From contig JAZRPK010000051.1 in NCBI GenBank assembly GCA_045649145.1, positions 1-20,419 on the forward strand: 20,419 nt of DNA, in the 5' to 3' direction. Origin of the DNA: HGM11525 sp045649145. GTDB taxonomy: Bacteria; Bacillota; Clostridia; UBA1381. A model generated the notes under the pieces. The model saw nothing but the letters and a program-made list of their open reading frames with translations. It did not search any database and was not told the DNA's origin. Made by a program: the position numbers and the translations under genes. Of the stretch, positions 12,724 through 20,419 are shown one piece after another (the stretch's first letter is position 1; each line of letters begins with the position of its first letter).

Positions 12724-13566
12724 GTGGAAAAAATTTCATTGGTAGTAATGGCAGCAGGTATGGGCAGCCGTTTTGGAGGATTAAAGCAGCTGGCGCCTGT
12801 AGGCCCGAACGGCGAGATTATACTCGATTACTCGATTTATGACGCAGTTCGTTCAGGATTTGGCAAGACTGTATTTATTATAAAAAAGGCGATTGAGGAT
12901 GACTTTCGTGAGGTTGTCGGCAAGAGAATAGAAAAGCTTTGCGATGTTGACTACGTTTTTCAGGAGGTAGACGCTCTTCCCGAAGGCTACAGCTTTGAGG
13001 GCAGAGAAAAGCCCTGGGGCACAGGACACGCAATACTTTGTGCAAGGGATAAGGTAGCTACTCCGTTTGCTGTTATAAACGCTGACGATTTTTACGGCAG
13101 AGGTGCTTTTGAGGCAATAGGCTCACATCTTGCAAACGGCGGCGGTACATCTATGGTCGGCTACAAGCTGGGCAACACTCTTACCGAAAACGGCACCGTT
13201 TCACGAGGCATCTGCGAGGTTGAGGGCGGTCTTCTTAAGAGCGTTACAGAGCATACATCTCTTGACAAAAACAGCGAGTTCCCGATGGATTCATTTGTTT
13301 CGATGAACCTGTGGGGCTTTAAGCCGTCAATTTTCGACGAGATTGAGGTACAGTTTAAGGAATTTTTGGACAATGTTTCCGACACCAAAAAGCAGGAATT
13401 CTATATTCCGTCGGTTGTTGACACAATGATTAAAAAGTATGATGAAAAGGTAAGTGTACTCCCCACCGACGAGCGTTGGTACGGCGTAACCTACAAGGAG
13501 GACACAGATTCGGTACGTGCTGCTATCGCAAAGCTGATGGAAAGCGGTATGTACGAAGGAATTTAA
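12724..13566 (+). CDS. Sugar-phosphate nucleotidyltransferase family protein
   Basis: The 280-residue cytoplasmic enzyme belongs to the NTP-transferase (GlmU/RmlA-like) fold, which makes NDP-sugars from NTP and sugar 1-phosphate. The N-terminal nucleotide-binding signature is VMAAGMGSRFGGLKQLAPVG (8-27). The later GTGHAILCA and VINADDFYG contain the base-contacting Gly and the metal-binding Asp pair. The specific sugar cannot be assigned; similar stand-alone proteins in Clostridia are annotated only as nucleotidyltransferase. The start is GTG at 12724, with AAAGGGG at 12708-12714; no in-frame ATG fits. It is the first gene of a tight run with the HIT protein (14 bp gap), rubrerythrin and radical SAM genes. 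Confidence 0.85.
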   Translation: MEKISLVVMAAGMGSRFGGLKQLAPVGPNGEIILDYSIYDAVRSGFGKTVFIIKKAIEDDFREVVGKRIEKLCDVDYVFQEVDALPEGYSFEGREKPWGTGHAILCARDKVATPFAVINADDFYGRGAFEAIGSHLANGGGTSMVGYKLGNTLTENGTVSRGICEVEGGLLKSVTEHTSLDKNSEFPMDSFVSMNLWGFKPSIFDEIEVQFKEFLDNVSDTKKQEFYIPSVVDTMIKKYDEKVSVLPTDERWYGVTYKEDTDSVRAAIAKLMESGMYEGI

Positions 13567-13580
13567 CGGAGGGCTTTAAT

Positions 13581-13922
13581 ATGGATTGCATTTTTTGCGG
13601 TATAATAAACGGTGATATCCCCTCAAAGACAGTCTACGAGGACGATATGATTAAGGCGTTTTATGACATAGAGCCGCAGGCTCCTGTTCACGTTATTATA
13701 ATTCCTAAAAAGCATATAGCCTCTGCAAACGAAATTGGTACAGAGGACGCTAAATATATTGCGCATATTTTTGCACATATTCCCGAAATTGCAAAATCGC
13801 TCGGCATTTTTGAAAGCGGATACCGCATCATTAACAACTGCGGCAAGGACGGCGGTCAGACGGTCGGACATCTGCATTTTCATCTGCTCGGCGGCAGGGA
13901 TTTAGGTGCAAAGCTGGTATAA
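13581..13922 (+). CDS. hinT: HIT-family hydrolase (HinT-like)
   Basis: The 113-residue HIT-domain protein is of the HinT branch, which hydrolyses adenosine or guanosine phosphoramidates and acyl-nucleotides. It has the N-terminal zinc-type motif CIFCGIINGDIP, the substrate-shaping HVIIIPKKHI strand, and the C-terminal histidine triad HLHFH at 97-101 following GGQTVG. I start at ATG 13581 behind GGAGGG; the longer in-frame ORF from 13476 runs back through the upstream gene. The physiological substrate in Clostridia is unclear. Rubrerythrin follows 21 bp downstream. Confidence 0.95.
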   Translation: MDCIFCGIINGDIPSKTVYEDDMIKAFYDIEPQAPVHVIIIPKKHIASANEIGTEDAKYIAHIFAHIPEIAKSLGIFESGYRIINNCGKDGGQTVGHLHFHLLGGRDLGAKLV

Positions 13923-13943
13923 ACAGAAAGGAGAACAAGAAAA

Positions 13944-14477
13944 ATGGATCTTAAAAACTCAAAAACATGGGACAATCTGCATGCGGCATTTGCAGGCGAG
14001 TCGATGGCTCGTAACAAGTACACCTACTTCGCATCAAAGGCAAAAAAGGACGGCTATAACCAGATAGCTGAAATATTTACCGAAACTGCAGACAATGAAA
14101 AGGAGCACGCAAAAATCTGGTTTAAGCTCTTAGACGGCATCAACGATACCGAAGAAAACCTAAAAGCTGCAGCAGCAGGCGAGCATTACGAGTGGGTAGA
14201 AATGTACAAGGGCTTTGCTGAAACGGCAAGAGAAGAAGGCTTCGGCGAGATTGCAGAGCTTTTTGAGGGTGTTGCTTTAATAGAAAAGCATCACGACGAG
14301 CGTTACACAAAGCTTTTGGACAACCTCGAAAGAGGCATTGTGTTCAAAAAGGACGACGTTGTTGTATGGAAGTGTATGAACTGCGGACACCTCCACACCG
14401 CTAAGGAAGCACCTCAGCTTTGTCCGGTGTGTGCTCATCCGAGAAGCTACTTTAAGATTAACGAAGAAAACTATTAA
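13944..14477 (+). CDS. rbr: Rubrerythrin
   Basis: Rubrerythrin is a cytoplasmic non-haem diiron peroxidase that reduces H2O2 in anaerobes. The 177-residue product has the ferritin-like domain with diiron ligands visible at E19 and in E52-K-E-H55. The second helical pair carries the YEWVEMYKGF and ALIEKHHDERY segments. A C-terminal rubredoxin-like domain follows (C144-MN-C147 and C160-PV-C163). Domain order and length are those of classical rubrerythrin of the shorter type. AAAGGAG precedes the ATG. Encoded in a different unit from the flavodiiron protein and free rubredoxin at 822-2158, it probably draws electrons from the same rubredoxin pool. The next gene starts 3 bp after its stop. Confidence 0.96.
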   Translation: MDLKNSKTWDNLHAAFAGESMARNKYTYFASKAKKDGYNQIAEIFTETADNEKEHAKIWFKLLDGINDTEENLKAAAAGEHYEWVEMYKGFAETAREEGFGEIAELFEGVALIEKHHDERYTKLLDNLERGIVFKKDDVVVWKCMNCGHLHTAKEAPQLCPVCAHPRSYFKINEENY

Positions 14478-14480
14478 GAT

Positions 14481-15419
14481 ATGTATAATCCATTTCCCTA
14501 TTCTCTCGATAACAAGAGATATCACACGTGGAATTGGTTTTTGCAAAATAAGTTCGGCTCTAAGGTCACAAAAATCGCTCTAAACGGCGGTTTTACCTGT
14601 CCGAACATAGACGGCACAAAGGGAGTCGGCGGCTGCAGCTACTGCTTAGGCGGAAGCGGCGAGTTTGCCGGCTCTCCTGCCGAGAGCGTCACCGACCAGT
14701 TCCGTAAAATCGCCGCTAAAATGAGCAATAAGTGGCAGAATACCAAATACATACCATACTTTCAGGCAAACACCAACACTTATGCACCGCTTTCTAAGCT
14801 AAAGGCACTATATGAGGAGGCTCTGTCGCAGGAAAATGTAGTGGGGCTTGCAATATCAACAAGGCCCGACTGCATATCTGACGAGGTTTTAGACTATCTT
14901 TCAGAGCTTAACAATCGTACATATCTTTTGGTGGAGCTGGGTTTGCAAAGTATATTTGACGAAACGGGTGACAGGATAAACCGTTGTCACACATACAGCG
15001 AATTTGAGGACTGCTATATGCGTCTTAAAGCACGGGGTATAAATGTCTGTGTGCATCTTATAATGGGACTTCCCGGGGAAACGCACGATATGATGCTTAA
15101 AAGCGTCAAAAAGGTCGCGTCATTAAAGCCCGAGTGCGTAAAGCTGCATCTTCTGCATATATTAAAGGGGACTAAAATGGCGAACGAGTACGAAAATGGC
15201 GAATTTCGGTGTATGGAGCTTTCGGAGTATGTCAAGGTGATTGTAGATTCCTTAGAGCTTCTCCCGCCCGAAACTACCGTCCAGCGCTTGACGGGCGACG
15301 GTGCGAGGGATAGTCTTATTGCGCCCTTGTGGAGTCTTAAAAAATTTGTTGTCCTTAACGAAATTGATAAGGAAATGGTAAGAAGAAACACTATGCAAGG
15401 TGCAAAATATCATAATTGA
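14481..15419 (+). CDS. YhcC-type radical SAM protein (TIGR01212 family)
   Basis: The 312-residue protein is of the YhcC family of radical SAM enzymes. These share the Elp3-like catalytic core but their reaction is not established to my knowledge. The [4Fe-4S] cysteines are C40, C52 and C55 (C-x11-C-x2-C), a spacing typical of this family rather than the usual CxxxCxxC. The following GGSGEFAG, FQANTNTYAP, ISTRPDC and LVELGLQS segments are also family features. It starts 3 bp after rubrerythrin with no separate Shine-Dalgarno, so it probably depends on translation of rubrerythrin. A strong terminator follows. The link with rubrerythrin suggests oxygen-sensitive metabolism but proves nothing about its substrate. 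Confidence 0.9.
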   Translation: MYNPFPYSLDNKRYHTWNWFLQNKFGSKVTKIALNGGFTCPNIDGTKGVGGCSYCLGGSGEFAGSPAESVTDQFRKIAAKMSNKWQNTKYIPYFQANTNTYAPLSKLKALYEEALSQENVVGLAISTRPDCISDEVLDYLSELNNRTYLLVELGLQSIFDETGDRINRCHTYSEFEDCYMRLKARGINVCVHLIMGLPGETHDMMLKSVKKVASLKPECVKLHLLHILKGTKMANEYENGEFRCMELSEYVKVIVDSLELLPPETTVQRLTGDGARDSLIAPLWSLKKFVVLNEIDKEMVRRNTMQGAKYHN

Positions 15420-15423
15420 TACC

Positions 15424-15451
15424 AAAACAGCGGTAGCTCCGCTGTTTTTTT
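15424..15451 (+). terminator. Rho-independent terminator after the radical SAM gene
   Basis: AAAACAGCGG (15424-15433) pairs with CCGCTGTTTT (15439-15448) around the TAGCT loop, and the T-run extends to 15451. It closes the nucleotidyltransferase-HIT-rubrerythrin-radical SAM unit. Confidence 0.9.
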
Positions 15452-15467
15452 GTTATGAAACTGTTAC

Positions 15468-15496
15468 TTGCTTTTTTTCGTCTATCATTATATAAT
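15468..15496 (+). promoter_or_regulatory. Candidate promoter of the SLH-glucosaminidase gene
   Basis: TATAAT (15491-15496) with TTGCTT (15468-15473) 17 bp upstream; the -35 match is only 3 of 6. It sits between a terminator and the start at 15528, so a promoter is expected here. Confidence 0.45.
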
Positions 15497-15527
15497 TACT
15501 ATGTATTACTGTTTAGGGAGAATAACT

Positions 15528-16661
15528 ATGAACAAGAAACTTATATCTATACTATCCGCAACAGCACTCATATTCGGTACTGTTGCAAGTGCAAACTACG
15601 GTTGGGCAACAGGGGCGGTTAACTTTTGTGTCGAAAAAAATATCCTGAGCGGAATGGAGGACGGCGACCTTGCTCTCGGCGACAACTTGACCCGCGAGCA
15701 GATGGCAAAAATGCTCTGTGACAGCTTTGGGATTGAGCCTGACACCACTTTAGAGCCTGTATTTGATGACCTTTCTCCTGAGCGTTGGAGTTATGGCTAT
15801 GTAAGTGCAATTGCTCCCAAGCTTTTTGGCGGCGTGGCGCAATCACAGCTTAACCCGACAGAGCTCGTTTCGCGCGAGGAATTTTGTGCTACTATGATAC
15901 TTGCTTATGGTATGACGGGCGGTTATCAGCGAAATCCGTATCTTCTTGACTTTAACTTCCCCGACAGCATTGATGTTACTTCCAAGTATAAAAAGCTTTT
16001 AACAGTAGCTGTTGAGCGTGGCTTGATGTCAGGCTCGGACGGAATGTTATATCCCGAAAGAAATCTCACACGTGCAGAGGCTTGTTCATTCCTCTACAGA
16101 GCAATATCGGTCAAATACGGCACTATGAAAATTGACCCCAAAGAGCTTGGTGTAATACAGTCCAAGACATCAATGTTTGGCGAGCCTGAGGTATCCTTGG
16201 AACAGGCGCAAGCTTGGGCACAAAAACGTGGTGCAACCGAAAGCTTTATTGCTGCTGCCGAAATCTACTGGAAATACGGCGAGATTACCAACATCCGCCC
16301 CGACATTCTCTATGCTCAGTCGGCAAAGGAAACGGGCTTTGGCAAATACGGCGGTGCGGTACTGCCCGAGCAAAATAACTTTGCGGGAATTAAGAAATAC
16401 GGCGCAACAGGCGACGCAACCGAGGACCACGAAAGCTTTGAAACTCAGGATGACGGCGTGCGTGCGCACTTTAATCATATGACAGCATACCTTGGCACTA
16501 CACCTGTGGGCGAAACTCACGGCAGATACAAGTCTGTTAAATCAATGCCGTGGGCAGGTACGGTCAAGCTTTTAGAGGAGCTTGGCGGAAAATGGTGCCC
16601 CGACCTCTATTACGGCTTTTCGATACTTCACGATTACATAGAGCCGATGAAAGGAAACTAA
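15528..16661 (+). CDS. Secreted SLH-domain endo-beta-N-acetylglucosaminidase
   Basis: The product is a 377-residue exported cell-wall hydrolase. The N-terminal signal peptide has a KK pair, a hydrophobic core and likely cleavage after VASA (residue 22). Three S-layer-homology-like repeats follow, recognised by their NLTREQMAKML, LVSREEFCATM and NLTRAEACSFL motifs with flanking FDDL/FPDS segments (about 23-210). They anchor proteins to secondary wall polymers. The C-terminal domain (about 235-377) matches the glucosaminidase family PF01832-like fold. It has the catalytic Glu in SAKETGFGKYG and the later NNFAGIKKYG and DGVRAHFNHM stretches. I start at ATG 15528 behind AGGGAG; the longer in-frame ORF from 15468 overlaps the promoter. 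It may cleave peptidoglycan during growth, separation or sporulation. The ABC-F gene follows 6 bp later. Confidence 0.9.
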   Translation: MNKKLISILSATALIFGTVASANYGWATGAVNFCVEKNILSGMEDGDLALGDNLTREQMAKMLCDSFGIEPDTTLEPVFDDLSPERWSYGYVSAIAPKLFGGVAQSQLNPTELVSREEFCATMILAYGMTGGYQRNPYLLDFNFPDSIDVTSKYKKLLTVAVERGLMSGSDGMLYPERNLTRAEACSFLYRAISVKYGTMKIDPKELGVIQSKTSMFGEPEVSLEQAQAWAQKRGATESFIAAAEIYWKYGEITNIRPDILYAQSAKETGFGKYGGAVLPEQNNFAGIKKYGATGDATEDHESFETQDDGVRAHFNHMTAYLGTTPVGETHGRYKSVKSMPWAGTVKLLEELGGKWCPDLYYGFSILHDYIEPMKGN

Positions 16662-16667
16662 TAAACT

Positions 16668-18569
16668 GTGTTAATAAGTGTTAATTCGCTAAGCAAAAGC
16701 TTTGCCGACGAGGTGCTGTTCGAAAATGTCAGCTTTTCGATTGATGACGGCGACAAGATTGGCTTTGTAGGCGCTAACGGTGCAGGAAAATCCACTCTTG
16801 TCAAAATTCTGATGGGAACTCAAAGTGCGGACAGCGGCGATGTTTTTAAGAACAAATACACAAAAATCGGATACCTTGAGCAGTATGCGTGCAGCGACTC
16901 TGATTGCACGCTGACCGACGAGCTTTTATCGGTATTCAAGGAGCAAGTAGCCATAGAAGAAGAATTGGAGGATATCCGCATTGACCTCGAAGGCACACGT
17001 GCAGGCGACGAGGATTTAATCGCCCGCCAGAGCAGACTTTCCGAGCGTTACGGCGAAATAGGCGGTTACACCTACAAGAGCAGAATTCGTGCAACTCTTA
17101 TCGGGTTGGGCTTTTCGGAGGAAGAGCTTAAAAAGCGCACCTCCACCCTCTCAGGCGGGCAGAAAACAAGAGTCGCATTGGCAAAAATACTCCTGTCCGA
17201 CTGTAATCTGCTCTTTTTGGACGAGCCGACCAACCATCTGGATATTGGCTCTATACGTTGGCTGGAGGATTTTATATCCACATCACGCTCGGCATTTCTT
17301 ATAATTTCGCACGACAGATATTTCTTGGACAGGGTTACAAACCGCACCTTTTCTTTGGAAAGCAAGCGGTTTCATTCGATGAATCTCCCCTATTCCGCCT
17401 TCTCCAAACAGCGTGAGGTGGAGCGTATTACAGAGCAGAGAAGCTTTGACAATACAATGAACGAGATTGAACGCCTTGAGGGCATAATCGAGCAGCAGCG
17501 CAGATGGAACAGGGAAAAGAACATCAAAACCGCCGAAAGCAAGCAGAAGATTGTCGATAAGCTTAAAAGCTCGCTTATAACTCCCGACAAGGCGGAAAAA
17601 CGTGCTGTTTTCAGCTTTGGCGGCTTTTCGGGTGGCGGTGATGATGTACTGATTTTAGAAAACATCGCCAAGAGCTTTGGTGACAAGCGGATTTTTAAGA
17701 ATTTTAATATACACATAAAGCGTGGCGAGAGGGTGTTTTTGCTCGGTGCAAACGGCTGCGGCAAAACAACACTCCTTAAAATTGCACTCGAGATGTTAGA
17801 CGCCGACTGTGGCACTATTACAAACGGTGCAAACATTAAAATCGGCTACTATGACCAGCTGCAAGAGAGTCTTTCTCCGCACAAGAGGATTATAGACGAG
17901 ATTTGGGACGAGTTCCCGCGCCTTACCGAAACAGAGGTCAGAAACGCACTCGCAGCATTTTTGTTTCGGGGCGAAGAGGTTTTGCGTGAAATTGAGAAGC
18001 TCTCGGGCGGCGAGAGGGCAAGGGTGGAGCTCACAAAGTTGGCACTTCGTGATGTCAATTTCCTTATCCTCGACGAGCCAACCAACCATCTGGACATTGA
18101 TGCGAGAGAGGCACTCGAGGAGGCATTATCAGGTTTCGAGGGTACAATTCTCGCCGTAAGCCATGACAGATATTTTATAAACCGTCTTGCAACAAGGGTG
18201 GTTTATATGGACGAAAACGGCTCAACCTCTTATGCGGGAGGATATGATTATTTCCTCGAAAAGCACACATCGCAAGGTGCGCAAAGCGAAGAAAAAGCGC
18301 AAACAAAAAGCGGCGGCGAGGAGTACAAGCTGAGAAAACAGCTACAGGCGGAGCGTAGAAAGCTCGAAAATGACCTAAAACGTACAGAGGATAAAATAGC
18401 CGAGCTGGAAGAGAAAATTGAGGAGAACAACAATCTTCTCGCAAGCGAAGACATAGCAACCGACTACCTCAAAGCTGCCGAAATCTCCGACCAAAATTCC
18501 GCTTTGGAAAAAGAATTGCAAGATACTTATGCTTTGTGGGAAGAGCTTGCATCAAAGGCACAATTATAA
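16668..18569 (+). CDS. ABC-F family ATP-binding protein
   Basis: The 633-residue soluble twin-ATPase of the ABC-F family has no membrane domain; members act on the ribosome in translation or antibiotic resistance. The first NBD has Walker A GANGAGKST (35-43), signature LSGGQ near 161 and DEPTNHLD near 186. The inter-domain linker of about 80 residues is charged and helical, with Arg/Lys runs. The second NBD has Walker A GANGCGKTT near 360, LSGGE near 445 and DEPTNHLD near 469. A C-terminal coiled coil (about 550-633), rich in Lys/Glu, resembles the CTD of Uup/YdiF-type members. The start is GTG 16668, 6 bp after the previous stop, with AAAGGA further upstream. I cannot say whether it is a housekeeping factor or a resistance protein; the CTD favours the former. 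Confidence 0.92.
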   Translation: MLISVNSLSKSFADEVLFENVSFSIDDGDKIGFVGANGAGKSTLVKILMGTQSADSGDVFKNKYTKIGYLEQYACSDSDCTLTDELLSVFKEQVAIEEELEDIRIDLEGTRAGDEDLIARQSRLSERYGEIGGYTYKSRIRATLIGLGFSEEELKKRTSTLSGGQKTRVALAKILLSDCNLLFLDEPTNHLDIGSIRWLEDFISTSRSAFLIISHDRYFLDRVTNRTFSLESKRFHSMNLPYSAFSKQREVERITEQRSFDNTMNEIERLEGIIEQQRRWNREKNIKTAESKQKIVDKLKSSLITPDKAEKRAVFSFGGFSGGGDDVLILENIAKSFGDKRIFKNFNIHIKRGERVFLLGANGCGKTTLLKIALEMLDADCGTITNGANIKIGYYDQLQESLSPHKRIIDEIWDEFPRLTETEVRNALAAFLFRGEEVLREIEKLSGGERARVELTKLALRDVNFLILDEPTNHLDIDAREALEEALSGFEGTILAVSHDRYFINRLATRVVYMDENGSTSYAGGYDYFLEKHTSQGAQSEEKAQTKSGGEEYKLRKQLQAERRKLENDLKRTEDKIAELEEKIEENNNLLASEDIATDYLKAAEISDQNSALEKELQDTYALWEELASKAQL

Positions 18570-18578
18570 ACGATAGCT

Positions 18579-18612
18579 AAAAAAGGAACGCTTTATTAAG
18601 CGTTCCTTTTTA
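18579..18612. terminator. Bidirectional terminator between ABC-F gene and leuA
   Basis: GGAACGCTT (18585-18593) pairs perfectly with AAGCGTTCC (18598-18606) around TATT. TTTTT follows on the plus strand (18607-18611) and an A-run precedes it (18579-18584), giving a T-run on the minus strand for leuA. Confidence 0.9.
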
Positions 18613-20259
18613 TCATTTCTTTGCCTTGTTAACCGCACTTATAAGTGCATAGATAGACGAGGTTGAGATGTTGGTGTCAACTCCCACTCCCCAATATTTC
18701 TTCTCATCAACACTTATGCAAATATAGCTGACCGCCTTTGAAGATGACTTACGCTCCAAATCGTGCTGTGTGTATGATACAACATTGAATTTCATGCCCA
18801 AAAGTGATGAAAGTGCGTTGCTAAGTGCGTCAAGAGGTCCGTTTCCTGTGCCGTCAATGGTGATTTCCTTGCCGTTATACTCAATATCAGCAGAAATTGT
18901 AGTAATATTATCCTCTACGCCACTGCGGTAAGACTTAAGCCACACAGGTGCTTTATTGATATAATCGTCCTTAAATGCGGCATAAATCTCCTCAGGCTCA
19001 AGCACTGTCTGCTTTTTATCCGAAAGCTCGGTAATATGCTTGGAAAACTCTGCAACCATCATAGGCGGAATGGTGTAGCCGAACTTCTTTTCCATTACAT
19101 AGCTTACACCGCCCTTGCCCGACTGCGAGTTAATTACAATCGGCTCGTACTTTCTGCCGATATCGGTCGGGTCGATTGTGAGATACGGGTTTTCCCAAAT
19201 CTTCTCGCCCGCCTCCTCATATGCAGCCATAGCTTTCTTGATTGCGTCCTGATGCGAGCCTGAAAAGGCAACATATGCCATTTCGCCTGCATAGGGGTGT
19301 CTGGGGCTTATGGGGATTTTATTGAATTTCTCAAACTTCTCGATTATCTCGTCGATGTTGTCGATATTAAGCTCGGGGTCTATGCCCTGACAGAACATAT
19401 TAAGAGCAATCATTATAATATCGGCATTTCCCGTACGCTCGCCGTTACCGAAAAGTGTACCCTCTACCCTGTCCGCACCTGCTAAAAGTGCAAGCTCGGT
19501 AGATGCAACGCCCGTACCTCTGTCATTATGTGCGTGCACGCTGATTTCTACGGCATCACGGTATTTGAGCCTTTTGTGCACATACTCAATCTGGTCGGCA
19601 TAGACATTAGCAGTTGCAACCTCAATGGTAGACGGGAGGTTTATGATAGCCTTTCTGTCCTTAGTCGGCTTAAAGACGTCCAAAACAGCGTTACATACCT
19701 CAACTGCGTAATCGGGCTCTGTACAGGTAAAGCTCTCGGGCGAATACTCGTAGCGGATATTGCCGTCAAGGCTCTTATCCACCAAATCAACCACCAGCTT
19801 AGCACCGTCTATCGCAAGCTGTTTAATCTCGTCCTTCTCCTTGCGAAATACTACCTTTCTTTGCAAGGTTGAAGTTGAGTTATAGATATGTACAATCGCA
19901 TTCTTTGCACCCTGCAAAGCCTCGATTGTACGCTTGATGATATGTTCTCTCGCCTGTGTAAGAACCTGAATGGTAACATCGTCAGGGATAAGGTTTTCGT
20001 CAATCAGGCGGCGTACAAACTCAAATTCCGTACCGCTCGCAGCAGGGAAACCTACCTCAATTTCTTTAATTCCAAGCTTTACCAAAAAGCTAAAGAACTC
20101 AAGCTTTTCGTCAATTGTCATAGGTGAATAAAGTGCCTGATTTCCGTCACGCAAATCGACGCTGCACCATACGGGCGCGTGTGTAATTTCCTTAGACGGC
20201 CAGTCACGCGTTTCCATCGGCACGCTGTGGTATTGCTTTCGGTATTTTTGATAATTCAT
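18613..20259 (-). CDS. leuA: 2-isopropylmalate synthase (LeuA2 type)
   Basis: It catalyses the first committed step of leucine synthesis: acetyl-CoA plus 2-oxoisovalerate gives 2-isopropylmalate. The 548-residue product opens with YQKYRKQYHSVPMETRDWP, then the HMGL-like TIM barrel with catalytic-metal segment DLRDGNQAL (R and D near 36-38). The metal-binding H242-x-H244-N is in SVHAHNDRGTG, and NGERTGNAD forms the Gly-rich loop. The C-terminal regulatory domain (about 430-548) is the LeuA dimerisation/allosteric domain, where leucine binds. The start and length fit the class II, fungal/actinobacterial-like LeuA2 form rather than the 510-residue enterobacterial type. AAAGGAAG precedes the ATG. 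I find no T-box motif in the 160-bp upstream region and no other leu gene beside it in view. Confidence 0.94.
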   Translation of the reverse strand: MNYQKYRKQYHSVPMETRDWPSKEITHAPVWCSVDLRDGNQALYSPMTIDEKLEFFSFLVKLGIKEIEVGFPAASGTEFEFVRRLIDENLIPDDVTIQVLTQAREHIIKRTIEALQGAKNAIVHIYNSTSTLQRKVVFRKEKDEIKQLAIDGAKLVVDLVDKSLDGNIRYEYSPESFTCTEPDYAVEVCNAVLDVFKPTKDRKAIINLPSTIEVATANVYADQIEYVHKRLKYRDAVEISVHAHNDRGTGVASTELALLAGADRVEGTLFGNGERTGNADIIMIALNMFCQGIDPELNIDNIDEIIEKFEKFNKIPISPRHPYAGEMAYVAFSGSHQDAIKKAMAAYEEAGEKIWENPYLTIDPTDIGRKYEPIVINSQSGKGGVSYVMEKKFGYTIPPMMVAEFSKHITELSDKKQTVLEPEEIYAAFKDDYINKAPVWLKSYRSGVEDNITTISADIEYNGKEITIDGTGNGPLDALSNALSSLLGMKFNVVSYTQHDLERKSSSKAVSYICISVDEKKYWGVGVDTNISTSSIYALISAVNKAKK

Positions 20260-20337
20260 TTGGTTACTTCCTTTCTATAAGCCGTGTGCTATCATATTTT
20301 CAGTTCTGTAAAGCTCCCGAGCTGGCGGGAGGTTGAG

Positions 20338-20419
20338 ATGTGCCGTATTATCAGAAATATAGGCGTGCATAGGTCAGCCGACAGGTCAGCGACGACGTAC
20401 GATGGTACTCCGAGCTGGA
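20338..20419 (+). CDS. Possible start of a gene divergent from leuA, partial
   Basis: ATG 20338 is preceded by GGGAGG with 5-bp spacing and stays open for 27 codons to the window edge (MCRIIRNIGVHRSADRSATT and on). I do not recognise the product. A 6-bp hairpin, CTCCCG (20314-20319) pairing with CGGGAG (20326-20331), would partly bury the Shine-Dalgarno. Minus-strand frames are also open at the edge, so this reading is undecided. Alternatively this is the non-coding leader of leuA. Confidence 0.2.
   Translation, partial: MCRIIRNIGVHRSADRSATTYDGTPSW
20371..20394. repeat. Two tandem 12-nt repeats near the right edge
   Basis: AGGTCAGC occurs at 20371-20378 and again at 20383-20390, each followed by a GAC-containing tetramer, so the unit is about 12 nt. 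It lies upstream of leuA and inside the possible divergent gene. Its role is unknown; it could be an operator or simply a coding repeat. Confidence 0.4.

Noticed and set aside
20260..20419. Leucine T-box riboswitch or a 5S rRNA fragment upstream of leuA
   Set aside because: I found no T-box core, and the partial likeness of GATGGTACT at the edge to 5S rRNA is not supported by neighbouring sequence.

Overview
The window looks like chromosomal DNA of an anaerobic, spore-forming member of the Clostridia. It has moderate GC, AGGAGG-type ribosome binding sites and TTGACA/TATAAT promoters. It carries core sporulation regulators (Spo0A, SpoIIGA, sigma-E, SpoVAC) beside the oxygen-defence proteins of strict anaerobes (flavodiiron protein, rubredoxin, rubrerythrin). 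Gene density is high. I see no phage, insertion sequence, CRISPR array, tRNA or rRNA. The only candidate mobile or repeated DNA is a small palindromic intergenic element near 5201-5250.

Layout, left to right. A KdpD-like sensor histidine kinase (minus, cut by the left edge) is divergent from a flavodiiron protein-rubredoxin operon that ends in a terminator. A ZIP metal transporter and a YitT-family membrane protein follow, then a malic enzyme with its own promoter and terminator. After a roughly 270-bp gap comes spo0A, with its own terminator. A convergent minus-strand block reads from 10380 down to 6354: DUF5685 protein, J-domain protein with a Cys-rich tail, DUF1385 membrane protein, prmC, and an HPr-kinase-like ATPase with a perfect-consensus promoter of its own. 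Divergent from that block is spoIIGA-sigE-spoVAC. Next is a probable operon of sugar nucleotidyltransferase, HIT hydrolase, rubrerythrin and a YhcC-type radical SAM protein. It is followed by an SLH-domain glucosaminidase and an ABC-F ATPase. Convergent with these, and closing the window, is leuA (2-isopropylmalate synthase).

How the genes fit together. Spo0A, when phosphorylated, classically activates the spoIIG operon. The region upstream of spoIIGA carries a Spo0A-box-like 7-mer overlapping a -35-like element, with an unusually long 21-bp spacer to the -10. That is the architecture known for Spo0A-activated spoIIG in Bacillus. The same 9-mer occurs upstream of spo0A. SpoIIGA would then process pro-sigma-E encoded just downstream. 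Two separate units (flavodiiron protein/rubredoxin and rubrerythrin) supply O2 and peroxide reduction.

The least understood part is the DUF5685/J-protein/DUF1385 block. The DUF5685 protein shows two Asp-rich motifs laid out much like those of squalene/phytoene synthases. It is translationally coupled to a J-domain protein ending in nine clustered cysteines. This, together with the solitary HPr-kinase-like protein and the rearranged sigE locus, is the most interesting material here. No clearly new defence or mobile system is visible.
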